A stretch of 8,640 nucleotides of DNA from Candidatus Babeliales bacterium (GTDB taxonomy: Bacteria > Babelota > Babeliae > Babelales > CAIQNR01): contig JAIPGS010000036.1 of NCBI GenBank assembly GCA_021735725.1, positions 1 to 8,640 on the forward strand, given 5' to 3'. A program made the position numbers and the translations under genes. Below the pieces are notes generated by a model. The model was not told the origin of the DNA and did no database searches. It saw only the letters and a program-made list of their open reading frames with translations. Shown piece by piece: positions 1-5,325 of this stretch; within the stretch, counting starts at the first letter, position 1; every line of letters starts with the position of its first letter.

Positions 1-45
1 GCGTCTTCTCGGTCAGCTAAGTTGCGGGTTATTGAAAAAAAATAA
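1..45 (+). CDS. rsmH: 16S rRNA (cytosine-1402-N4)-methyltransferase RsmH, C-terminal end (partial)
   Basis: Only the last 14 codons and the TAA stop lie in the window; the gene begins upstream. Frame 1 reads ASSRSAKLRVIEKK. RsmH (MraW) proteins typically end in a tail of the form N-x-R-(S/A)-RSAKLR-(V/I)-x-EK, and this peptide matches it. RsmH N4-methylates C1402 in the ribosomal P-site region of 16S rRNA. The identification rests on a very short tail, so it is likely rather than certain. About 107 bases and a separate promoter lie between it and spoVG, so the two need not share a transcript. Confidence 0.65.
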   Translation, partial: ASSRSAKLRVIEKK

Positions 46-56
46 GCTTTAATTGT

Positions 57-85
57 TTGACAAAATTCATAACAATGTTTACATT
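57..85 (+). promoter_or_regulatory. sigma-70-type promoter for spoVG
   Basis: A perfect -35 box TTGACA (57-62) is followed by a 17-base spacer and the -10-like hexamer TACATT (80-85, 4 of 6 matches). Transcription would start near 92, leaving a leader of about 60 bases before spoVG. The perfect -35 and ideal spacing are the support; the -10 is imperfect. Confidence 0.5.
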
Positions 86-152
86 TAATCCCATGAGGTA
101 GTTAACTCTCTGAAAAAAAAAGGTTTTTAGAAACATTGCTAAGGATTCAAGA

Positions 153-479
153 ATGAAAATTACAGAAGTAAAAGTTTATCCAGCAAGAGGAAAAAGTGGT
201 CGATTGAAAGCATACGCAACGGTAGTCTTTGACAGTGTATTTATTGTGCGCGATCTAAAAGTGATTGAAGGGGACAAGGGACTGTTTGTTTCTATGCCAT
301 CTCGCAGAAGAAAAGATGGTTCGTTCCGTGATATCGCTCATCCGCTCAATGCTGAAACTCGTCAACATATTGAAGAACATGTGGTTGCTGAATATAACAA
401 AGTCGATTTTGATACAGTTGACAGAGTTGGATCAGCAGATGATATTGTTGAATCTTATGAAGAACCAGCAGACGAATAA
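153..479 (+). CDS. spoVG: SpoVG family RNA/DNA-binding regulator
   Basis: A 108-residue protein that matches SpoVG nearly end to end: an N-terminal KITEVKVYP strand, then GRLKAYATVVFD, FIVRDLKVIEG, GLFVSMPSRR and the hallmark FRDIAHPLN, followed by a C-terminal helix (TRQHIEEHVVAEYN). SpoVG is a small cytoplasmic nucleic-acid-binding protein. In Firmicutes it affects septation, sporulation and virulence gene expression, and it also occurs in non-sporulating bacteria, so the name implies no sporulation here. AAGGA at 141-145 lies 7 bases before the ATG and supports this start. It is slightly longer than the Bacillus protein (about 97 residues) because of an acidic tail after residue 90 that ends in ESYEEPADE. 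tRNA-Gln follows 26 bases after the stop and is probably on the same transcript. Confidence 0.95.
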   Translation: MKITEVKVYPARGKSGRLKAYATVVFDSVFIVRDLKVIEGDKGLFVSMPSRRRKDGSFRDIAHPLNAETRQHIEEHVVAEYNKVDFDTVDRVGSADDIVESYEEPADE

Positions 480-505
480 AAAAGAGTAGTAAGAATATAA
501 ATTTT

Positions 506-580
506 TGGGGCGTGGCCAAGTGGTAAGGCACCGGTTTTTGGTACCGGCATTCGGAGGTTCGAATCCTTCCGCCCCAGCCA
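506..580 (+). tRNA. tRNA-Gln (anticodon TTG)
   Basis: A full cloverleaf can be folded by hand. The 7-bp acceptor stem pairs 506-512 (TGGGGCG) with 570-576 (CGCCCCA). The anticodon stem pairs 531-535 with 543-547 around the loop TTTTGGT, placing anticodon TTG at 538-540. The T stem pairs 553-557 with 565-569 around TTCGAAT. The discriminator base is G577, and the CCA end is encoded at 578-580. The anticodon UUG reads CAA and, by wobble, CAG glutamine codons. It lies just downstream of spoVG and upstream of a terminator, so it is probably processed from the spoVG transcript. Confidence 0.97.
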
Positions 581-586
581 AATAAA

Positions 587-620
587 AATATCAGTCATAT
601 TTGAACTGGTATTTTTTTTT
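587..620 (+). terminator. Rho-independent terminator after spoVG and tRNA-Gln
   Basis: A 9-bp stem (587-595 AATATCAGT with 605-613 ACTGGTATT, one G-U pair) and a 9-base loop run directly into a T tract up to 620. It closes the spoVG-tRNA unit before the Maf gene. Confidence 0.8.
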
Positions 621-641
621 ATATAAAAAAGAAAGATTATC

Positions 642-1244
642 ATGAATAAATTACTGTTAGGTTCATCTTCAAAATCTCGTCAAATGCTTTTGAATGAAGC
701 GTTAATTCCATTCATAATGATTGGCCATACAGCTGATGAAGACAAGGTGGATAAGTCATTACCATTTAAAGAATTATTACAAGCTATTGCTCGATATAAA
801 ATGGATCATGTTGAACTTCCTTTAGGCAAAGAGGGGGATTCTATTTTTGTATTAACTGCAGATTCTATGGGGATGGACGGTAATGGTGTTGTTCATGGAA
901 AGCCAAAAGATAAGGAAGATGCTATTCACAAAATAAAAGCATTAGAAAAAGAATCTGTAACAGGAACAGCATTTTGTCTGGATAAAAAAATATTTAAAGA
1001 TGGTTTGTGGCAGAAGAGTGAGCGTATTGAAAAGTATGTTGAAGCGCGTTATAAATTTACTGTTTCAGATGCATGGTTAGAAAGATATTTAGAACATTCA
1101 TGGGCAATGATAGCTTCTGGAGCGATAGCAATTGAATTGTATGGTAATCAGTTTTTAGAATACGTTGATGGTTCTTATTCAACAATTGTTGGGCTACCAA
1201 TGTATGAATTAAGAGAAGCTTTAGAAGAGATAGGTTTTTATTAA
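642..1244 (+). CDS. Maf-family nucleoside triphosphate pyrophosphatase
   Basis: A 200-residue protein, the usual Maf length. Maf enzymes hydrolyse non-canonical or modified NTPs to NMP and pyrophosphate, and some are linked to septum formation. Visible motifs in order: the N-terminal substrate loop LLGSSSKSRQMLL (residues 5-17), which keeps S10 and R13; VLTADS with the catalytic-type Asp74; GKP at 86-88 followed by an acidic helix; the segment around 148-165 that matches the family's Y-x-x-t-x-x-w-x-x-x-A-G-x-x-x-I-x region; and GSYSTIVGLPMYEL (177-190), the family's ieGsysnvvGLPl motif. It is divergent: ASGAIAIE replaces the common KAGAYAIQ, and the first loop Arg is Ser12. This prevents a confident subfamily assignment (dTTP/UTP type or m7GTP type). 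The Shine-Dalgarno signal is weak (GAAAG near 631). It converges on the next gene and shares a hairpin with it. Confidence 0.85.
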   Translation: MNKLLLGSSSKSRQMLLNEALIPFIMIGHTADEDKVDKSLPFKELLQAIARYKMDHVELPLGKEGDSIFVLTADSMGMDGNGVVHGKPKDKEDAIHKIKALEKESVTGTAFCLDKKIFKDGLWQKSERIEKYVEARYKFTVSDAWLERYLEHSWAMIASGAIAIELYGNQFLEYVDGSYSTIVGLPMYELREALEEIGFY

Positions 1245-1298
1245 AGAATGAGAATTCTTTTTGATGATTCAATTATATTTTTTAAAGAGAAAATTTGT

Positions 1299-1322
1299 TA
1301 AGGGGATAGAATTATCCCCTTA
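1299..1322. terminator. Palindromic hairpin between convergent genes, possible bidirectional terminator
   Basis: A perfect 10-bp inverted repeat (1299-1308 TAAGGGGATA with 1313-1322 TATCCCCTTA) encloses a GAAT tetraloop. It lies between the convergent stops at 1244 and 1343. The flanks are AT-rich but have no clean T tract on either strand, so termination efficiency is uncertain. Confidence 0.5.
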
Positions 1323-1342
1323 TATATATAAATTAATTTGAT

Positions 1343-1795
1343 CTAATTAGAAGCCGTTTTTTTAGAAGGTTTCCAACATTTTAGTAATTCTTGGAATAGC
1401 ACTTCTTGAGCATTTTCTTTTGGGGCGCGATCAAGTTTTGATGTTGCTTTTTCCACGCTAAATTGTACTGTTGCTGTGTCACATTCTGTTGTATCAATAT
1501 GATCAATAGCCGGCATCAATTTTCTTTCAACCACACGTTTCATAATTTGTTCATTGAGTGCTTCATGAAGCTGTGATTCAAGAAGTCCTAAAAAATCAAT
1601 AACATTATATTGCATTTCATGAGCCATTGATGGATCAACAGAATGATTATTTATTTTTTGAAGTTCATGTTTTAAACCATTATTAAGAGCTGATTCAATA
1701 AGAGGCTTAAATTTTTCAGGCTCTTGTTCTATAAACCACTGAATTAAATAAAGAAGCTCATATGAAAGGCTTAATTGGTTACTTTCATCATTCAT
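1343..1795 (-). CDS. Hypothetical cytoplasmic helical protein
   Basis: A 150-residue protein I do not recognise. It has no signal peptide or membrane segment and looks mostly helical. A hydrophobic/aromatic helix (YELLYLIQWFIEQEPEKF, about 12-29) is followed by amphipathic stretches such as FLGLLESQLHEALNEQIMKRVV (about 68-89) and a basic, serine-rich tail. The start is well supported: on the minus strand AGGAGG (complement of 1803-1808) lies 7 bases before the ATG, the strongest ribosome binding site in the window. It lies downstream of the HspR-like gene on the same strand, 126 bases away, so it could be co-transcribed or use its own promoter in that gap. Its function is unknown. Confidence 0.8.
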   Translation of the reverse strand: MNDESNQLSLSYELLYLIQWFIEQEPEKFKPLIESALNNGLKHELQKINNHSVDPSMAHEMQYNVIDFLGLLESQLHEALNEQIMKRVVERKLMPAIDHIDTTECDTATVQFSVEKATSKLDRAPKENAQEVLFQELLKCWKPSKKTASN

Positions 1796-1837
1796 TTAAA
1801 GTCCTCCTTGTGTAAAAAAGTTTTTATCCCTTCTTTT

Positions 1838-1843
1838 ACTATA
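1838..1843 (-). promoter_or_regulatory. Possible -10 box for the 1343-1795 gene
   Basis: On the minus strand, TATAGT (5 of 6 matches to TATAAT) lies about 43 bases upstream of the start codon. No convincing -35 box is found 16-18 bases further upstream, so this is only a candidate. Confidence 0.3.
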
Positions 1844-1921
1844 CGGGATGTTGGGGAATAAAAAGAATAATACGTTATGTTTTTTTTAAAGATCTTTTTA
1901 TCAGATGAGTTATTGCTCTTT

Positions 1922-2362
1922 TTAATCTTCATCGTCATACTTAATTTCCCAATTTTTTTCTAATGATTCTGATTCTTTTGTATTTTGAAGTACATTGTTT
2001 TGTTTTAATTTTGCAAGTTGTAAAGCTGTTTGACGAGCTTCTTTTTGATGTATTTCTTGTTCTTTTACAAGATCTTTACTTGTTTCATCAAACATAGTAT
2101 TCATATTTTTTTGCATTTTTTGGATTTGTTTTTGCAATTTGAGTACCATTTGGACCCCTGCAAGATTAATACCAAGTTTATGTGTTAAATGAATAACTTC
2201 TTCTAGTCTATTTACATCTTCTTCGGAAAAAAGACGGGTATTTCCATCAGAACGTTTGGGCGCAATAAGACCCTCCCGTTCATATAAACGAATTGTTTGT
2301 TGGTGGATAGAAAACATCTTAGCCACGGCAGAAATAGAAAAAAAACCTTTTTTGCGTTTCAT
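1922..2362 (-). CDS. hspR: HspR-like MerR-family transcriptional regulator
   Basis: A 146-residue cytoplasmic DNA-binding protein. Residues 8-28 (FSISAVAKMFSIHQQTIRLYE) form the winged-helix recognition region. They are followed by the MerR/HspR signature REGLIAPKRSDGNTRLFSEEDV (29-50) and the dimerisation helix with LGINLAGVQMVL (63-74). The combination of H-x-x-T-(L/I)-R-x-Y-E-x-x-GL-x-x-P with LG-x-NLAGV is characteristic of HspR, which represses chaperone operons such as dnaK or clpB in other bacteria. The C-terminal part is a charged coiled coil ending in acidic residues (DDED). No chaperone gene is adjacent, and I see no HAIR-type operator (CTTGAGT-N7-ACTCAAG) upstream, so the regulon must lie elsewhere. 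The Shine-Dalgarno signal is weak (GGGAAA). The family assignment is firm; the HspR name is likely. Confidence 0.85.
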   Translation of the reverse strand: MKRKKGFFSISAVAKMFSIHQQTIRLYEREGLIAPKRSDGNTRLFSEEDVNRLEEVIHLTHKLGINLAGVQMVLKLQKQIQKMQKNMNTMFDETSKDLVKEQEIHQKEARQTALQLAKLKQNNVLQNTKESESLEKNWEIKYDDED

Positions 2363-2440
2363 AATTTTCCCAAAATCATTAATCTATTAGGTCGCTTTTA
2401 CTACAAATTTTTTTTGTTTAATGCGATTTTTTCTTAGTCT

Positions 2441-2470
2441 ATCATAAAAAAGAGAACAAATCATGTACAA
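2441..2470 (-). promoter_or_regulatory. Candidate promoter for the HspR-like gene
   Basis: On the minus strand, TTGTAC (complement of 2465-2470) and TATGAT (complement of 2441-2446, 5 of 6 matches) are 18 bases apart. The -35 box is poor (TTG matches only). It would give a leader of about 70 bases. Confidence 0.4.
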
Positions 2471-2546
2471 AACGATTTATACGTGTGAAAATAAAAAAGA
2501 AAATAAAGGGGAATTAGTTGGTAAATGGATGGGTAATAAAGGGTAA
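2463..2546 (+). CDS. Possible 27-residue leader ORF
   Basis: ATG at 2463 opens a 27-codon frame (MYKTIYTC..., ending GKWMGNKG) that stops at 2544-2546, three bases before the start of the next gene. A weak GAGA lies 7 bases upstream. The next gene has no good Shine-Dalgarno of its own, so translation through this frame could help initiate it. Codon content and length do not prove coding, so this is a low-confidence call. Confidence 0.25.
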   Translation: MYKTIYTCENKKENKGELVGKWMGNKG

Positions 2547-2549
2547 TAA

Positions 2550-3200
2550 ATGAAGTATATCACTATTTTAAGCTTATTTTTTATGTTTTTTGAAAGTTCA
2601 ATAGTTCATGCACAAAGAATTAAGACAGTTTCTGTTGAGCTTATCGAAGAAAAATATAATGGAAAATTTTTCTCTTATCGTATTGATGTGATTAATGGAG
2701 TTAAAAAAGAACAATGGATTATTTCAGGAAAAGCCACTGATCGTGATACCTATGAGTCTGAACTTTTATTTCAAAAGTTGGAAGAAGAAAAAAATAAGCG
2801 TGAAAAAGAGTATCAAGAAAGGATTACTCGATTTGAGCTTCAGCAACAACAACGAGTTGCGCTTTCTAAAAAATTACTTAAAAAGGAAATTAATGCTGTT
2901 CAGCATAAGTTTGATCAGTTTAAAAAATATGATTTAAATGAATATTATGCCTTTAATTCTCAAACTATAGCCAGTGAAATTGATTTTTTAAATATTCCTG
3001 CACAATGTATTATTCCTGCTAAAACATATTTACAAAAAGATGATGATGATTTTTTAGTGGAAAAAGCAGAAGAGTATTCAGAGACTCTTCAGATTTATTT
3101 TAATAAACTTACATGCTTATTTGATGATTCTGTTAAAAAAGCTATCGACCAATGTGAAGATACTCAAAAATTAAAAGATTTGCTTGTAATTGTATCATAA
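2550..3200 (+). CDS. Secreted coiled-coil protein of unknown function
   Basis: A 216-residue protein. Residues 1-21 form a Sec signal peptide (hydrophobic core ITILSLFFMFF, cleavage probably after VHA). A short beta-rich segment follows (about 23-62, with FSYRIDVINGVKKEQWIISG). Next comes a highly charged, Glu/Lys/Gln-rich predicted coiled coil (about 70-127), then a C-terminal part with three cysteines (C153, C189, C202). It is probably periplasmic or exported. I do not recognise the family. An in-frame TAA immediately upstream fixes 2550 as the first possible start. The Shine-Dalgarno is poor, and the start is preceded by a tandem GGGTAATAAA repeat (2531-2550). No clear terminator follows it. 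Confidence 0.8.
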   Translation: MKYITILSLFFMFFESSIVHAQRIKTVSVELIEEKYNGKFFSYRIDVINGVKKEQWIISGKATDRDTYESELLFQKLEEEKNKREKEYQERITRFELQQQQRVALSKKLLKKEINAVQHKFDQFKKYDLNEYYAFNSQTIASEIDFLNIPAQCIIPAKTYLQKDDDDFLVEKAEEYSETLQIYFNKLTCLFDDSVKKAIDQCEDTQKLKDLLVIVS

Positions 3201-3257
3201 TAATTTTTCAAATTTTAATTGAATTAAGCCTTGAAGTGGGTCTTTTGAAACAATCTG

Positions 3258-3287
3258 TTGATAAATAGAAGCTATTTTATGTATTAT
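3258..3287 (+). promoter_or_regulatory. sigma-70-type promoter for the HAD-RING-UIM gene
   Basis: TTGATA (3258-3263, 5 of 6) and TATTAT (3282-3287, 5 of 6) are separated by 18 bases. The leader would be about 53 bases and includes GGAGG at 3333-3337, 9 bases before the ATG. Confidence 0.5.
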
Positions 3288-3346
3288 TAAAAATAGTAAA
3301 TGGTTGAGTAAGATTATTTTAGTTTAAACTATGGAGGTAGTTAAAA

Positions 3347-5212
3347 ATGGTCACAAATAAAAAAAGATTATTAGTATTGTTATTAGGAATAGGATCTATT
3401 GGATCTTTATGTGCGATGGATTATGATTTTGCATATGAAGCATCAGAATATGAAGAACCACTAGCAGATAATGCATATGAAGCGCCAGTCAGTAGCGGGC
3501 ACGGAGCGGCTGCAGCAACGGCAGGTCCAGCAGCTGCGGCGGCAGCAGTAGTAGAAGTGGTAGAGTTTTTAGATGAACCAAAAATATTAGGATTGGATTC
3601 TGATTTAACATTCTTGAGTGTGCATTGCGGCGGACATCCAATGGCTCATTTAGATACTGCTATTTCTAGTGTTGATTTTCCTAAGTATGTAAAACTTTTA
3701 GAGGGTCTTCACAAACATTTTTCAGAGGTTGTGATAATAACGCGAGGGATTAAGTCAGAAACAGAAGAATTTTTAAGAGCAAAAAACTTATTAAGACCAG
3801 GATTAATTGATCGTGTCTATGGAGCAAGAGATCAAGATGAATTAGGACAAAGTGGTACAACATATTGGCCTGCCCGTAAAGTTACTTTTTTAGAAGAATT
3901 AATGCAAGAAAAAAATATAAAAAGTAAAGCAAGTATGTATTTTTATGATGATGAGAAAGCAAATGTTGAGATGGCAGGGCAAAAAGGTTTTGTTAATGCA
4001 TATCAAGCTTATGCCGATAATCCAAGAAATAGAGAGCTTCCATACAAAAGATTTAGAAGAGGAAATGGAGTTGCTTTATTACAAGATATTTTAGAAGATA
4101 TGGAAACTAATTGTGCAATTTGTATGGCTCCTTTATCTGAAAATGAACGTTTTGGAAATACAGCTTGTTGTAAGAAAGATCTTTTACATAAAAACTGTTT
4201 AGAGGAATGGACAATGCATAAACGGAGCGCAGAGTGTCCATTGTGTAGAGGGATGTATACAACAAGTACAGATTATCATCTTGGATCTCGTCATTATCCT
4301 GCTTATCATGGACGTGAGGGATATGAAGAACCAGTTGATTATGCAGAACCAGTAGCAGCATCGGTGGCAGGCTCAGCGCCAGTTTATGGATATACAGAGA
4401 TAGTTGATGATTTTGCAGATGTAGTACAAGCATATGAAGAACCAGTTGATTATGCAGAACCAGTAGCAGCATCATTAATTAATGTTAGACCTGATGAGCC
4501 CTCGCAAGGTAACTGGCATGATGGGCGTTCAGGAGAAAATTATGAAGACCCATTAGATAATCCATATGAAGAACCATTAAATGATTTTGATTATGCAGCA
4601 CCAGTAGCAACATCGGCGGCAGTGCAAGCACACTCTTATGAAGAACCAGTTGCTGATTTGTTTGGATCTTATGAAGTGGAAGAAGATAACCTTTATGAAG
4701 AAGTACCAGTAGCAGCATCGGCGGCAGTACAAGCACAAGTTCCAGTAGCAGAAGTTGATAGTAATGTGAACGAAGGAGCAGAAGCTGCAAGTGGTGCATA
4801 TGAAAATATCGCTGATGTTCCTGATGAATATCAAAGAACAATAAGCTATACTCCTGAAGAACAAGCTTTTTTCGATTCAATTAGATCAAGAAGGAATGCT
4901 GCGAACAAAGAACGTGATCGGAAACGTGCAGAAGATGAATTAACACAGGCAAGAGGTCGTAAAGCTCCTGTTGCATTACCTCGTCCTGATAGAAGGTTAG
5001 TTGTTCCTGCAGCGGCAGGAGAGGATTCTGATTTGAATAGAGCGCTTGAGTTTTCAAGACAGGACCAACAAAGACTTGAACAACAAGCTCAACGTGAAGA
5101 AGAAGAGATTCAAGAAGCTATTCAAAGGTCTTTAGAAGACACTGTGAGAAGAAGTAGCGGAAGAACTCATTCTCGAACTTTAGGATCTGTAAATCCTAAT
5201 AGTGGTTTGTAA
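3347..5212 (+). CDS. Secreted HAD-phosphatase / RING-finger / tandem-UIM protein, candidate ubiquitin-ligase effector
   Basis: A 621-residue multidomain protein. Residues 1-23 are a Sec signal peptide (LLVLLLGIGSIGSLCA), and an Ala-rich linker covers about 52-72. A HAD-type domain follows (about 78-236) with motif I DSDLT (84-88), motif II Thr132 in VIITRG, a motif III-type Lys178, and motif IV DD at 201-202 with Asn206. A RING-type zinc finger occupies 256-300: C256-x2-C259, C274/C275, H281-x2-C284 with LEEW, and C297-P-L-C300-R. A tyrosine repeat array (about 326-488) carries YEEPV, YAEPV, YEDPL and YENI units, and related units occur near residues 35 and 44. Two UIMs end the protein: L563-x2-A566-x3-S570 and I588-x2-A591-x3-S595, each with flanking acidic residues. 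RING domains recruit E2 enzymes and UIMs bind ubiquitin, so I infer an exported ubiquitin ligase acting on host proteins. The role of the HAD domain is unknown. The GGAGG site supports the start. Confidence 0.85.
   Translation: MVTNKKRLLVLLLGIGSIGSLCAMDYDFAYEASEYEEPLADNAYEAPVSSGHGAAAATAGPAAAAAAVVEVVEFLDEPKILGLDSDLTFLSVHCGGHPMAHLDTAISSVDFPKYVKLLEGLHKHFSEVVIITRGIKSETEEFLRAKNLLRPGLIDRVYGARDQDELGQSGTTYWPARKVTFLEELMQEKNIKSKASMYFYDDEKANVEMAGQKGFVNAYQAYADNPRNRELPYKRFRRGNGVALLQDILEDMETNCAICMAPLSENERFGNTACCKKDLLHKNCLEEWTMHKRSAECPLCRGMYTTSTDYHLGSRHYPAYHGREGYEEPVDYAEPVAASVAGSAPVYGYTEIVDDFADVVQAYEEPVDYAEPVAASLINVRPDEPSQGNWHDGRSGENYEDPLDNPYEEPLNDFDYAAPVATSAAVQAHSYEEPVADLFGSYEVEEDNLYEEVPVAASAAVQAQVPVAEVDSNVNEGAEAASGAYENIADVPDEYQRTISYTPEEQAFFDSIRSRRNAANKERDRKRAEDELTQARGRKAPVALPRPDRRLVVPAAAGEDSDLNRALEFSRQDQQRLEQQAQREEEEIQEAIQRSLEDTVRRSSGRTHSRTLGSVNPNSGL
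4321..4473 (+). repeat. Exact 42-bp in-frame direct repeat
   Basis: Positions 4321-4362 and 4432-4473 are identical over 42 bases (14 codons; core peptide YEEPVDYAEPVAAS). They start 111 bases (37 codons) apart, so the reading frame is kept. Exact identity at third codon positions points to a recent duplication or to repeat homogenisation. Confidence 0.9.
4322..4810 (+). repeat. Tyrosine-rich YEEP-type repeat array within the HAD-RING-UIM gene
   Basis: This covers residues about 326-488. Repeat units begin at Y326 (YEEPV), Y332 (YAEPV), Y363 (YEEPV), Y369 (YAEPV), Y399 (YEDPL), Y407 (YEEPL), Y416 (YAAPV), Y431 (YEEPV), Y442 (YEVEE), Y450 (YEEVPV) and Y485 (YENI), interspersed with Ala/Ser/Val-rich spacers such as VAASAAVQA. 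The region is probably disordered. Every unit places a tyrosine before acidic residues and Pro/Val/Ile. Confidence 0.85.
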
Positions 5213-5251
5213 GATACATAAATAGTATATTCTTGTCATGGAATAATAATA

Positions 5252-5285
5252 AAAAAAGGTGTTCTTTTAAAAGGACACCTTTTTT
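5252..5285. terminator. Bidirectional Rho-independent terminator
   Basis: A continuous stem has the core GGTGTTCTTTT paired with AAAAGGACACC (one G-U pair). It is extended by a run of As on the left (5252-5257) and Ts on the right (5280-5285). Each strand therefore reads hairpin followed by T tract. It lies between the convergent stops at 5212 and 5326 and serves both genes. Confidence 0.88.
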
Positions 5286-5325
5286 ATTTAAAATTATTTA
5301 AAACGAAAGAAAATTTTATTTTGTT

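Noticed and set aside
1299..1322. Regulatory operator (for example HspR/HAIR or CIRCE) at the perfect palindrome
   Set aside because: It matches neither known consensus, and its place between convergent stops fits a terminator or mRNA 3'-end hairpin better.
3347..3415. Lipoprotein signal peptide with lipid-modified Cys22
   Set aside because: The residues before Cys22 (GSL) do not form a lipobox. Cleavage after Ala23 by signal peptidase I fits better.
4322..4810. Canonical EPIYA motifs in the repeat array
   Set aside because: The order is Y-x-E-P rather than E-P-I-Y-A. Only a general phosphotyrosine-motif resemblance can be claimed.
4107..4880. Long antisense open frames opposite the tyrosine repeat region
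   Set aside because: They are Leu/His-rich translations of the complement of the YEEPV/VAAS repeat codons. The sense strand has clear domains, and the antisense frames have no ribosome binding sites or recognisable motifs.
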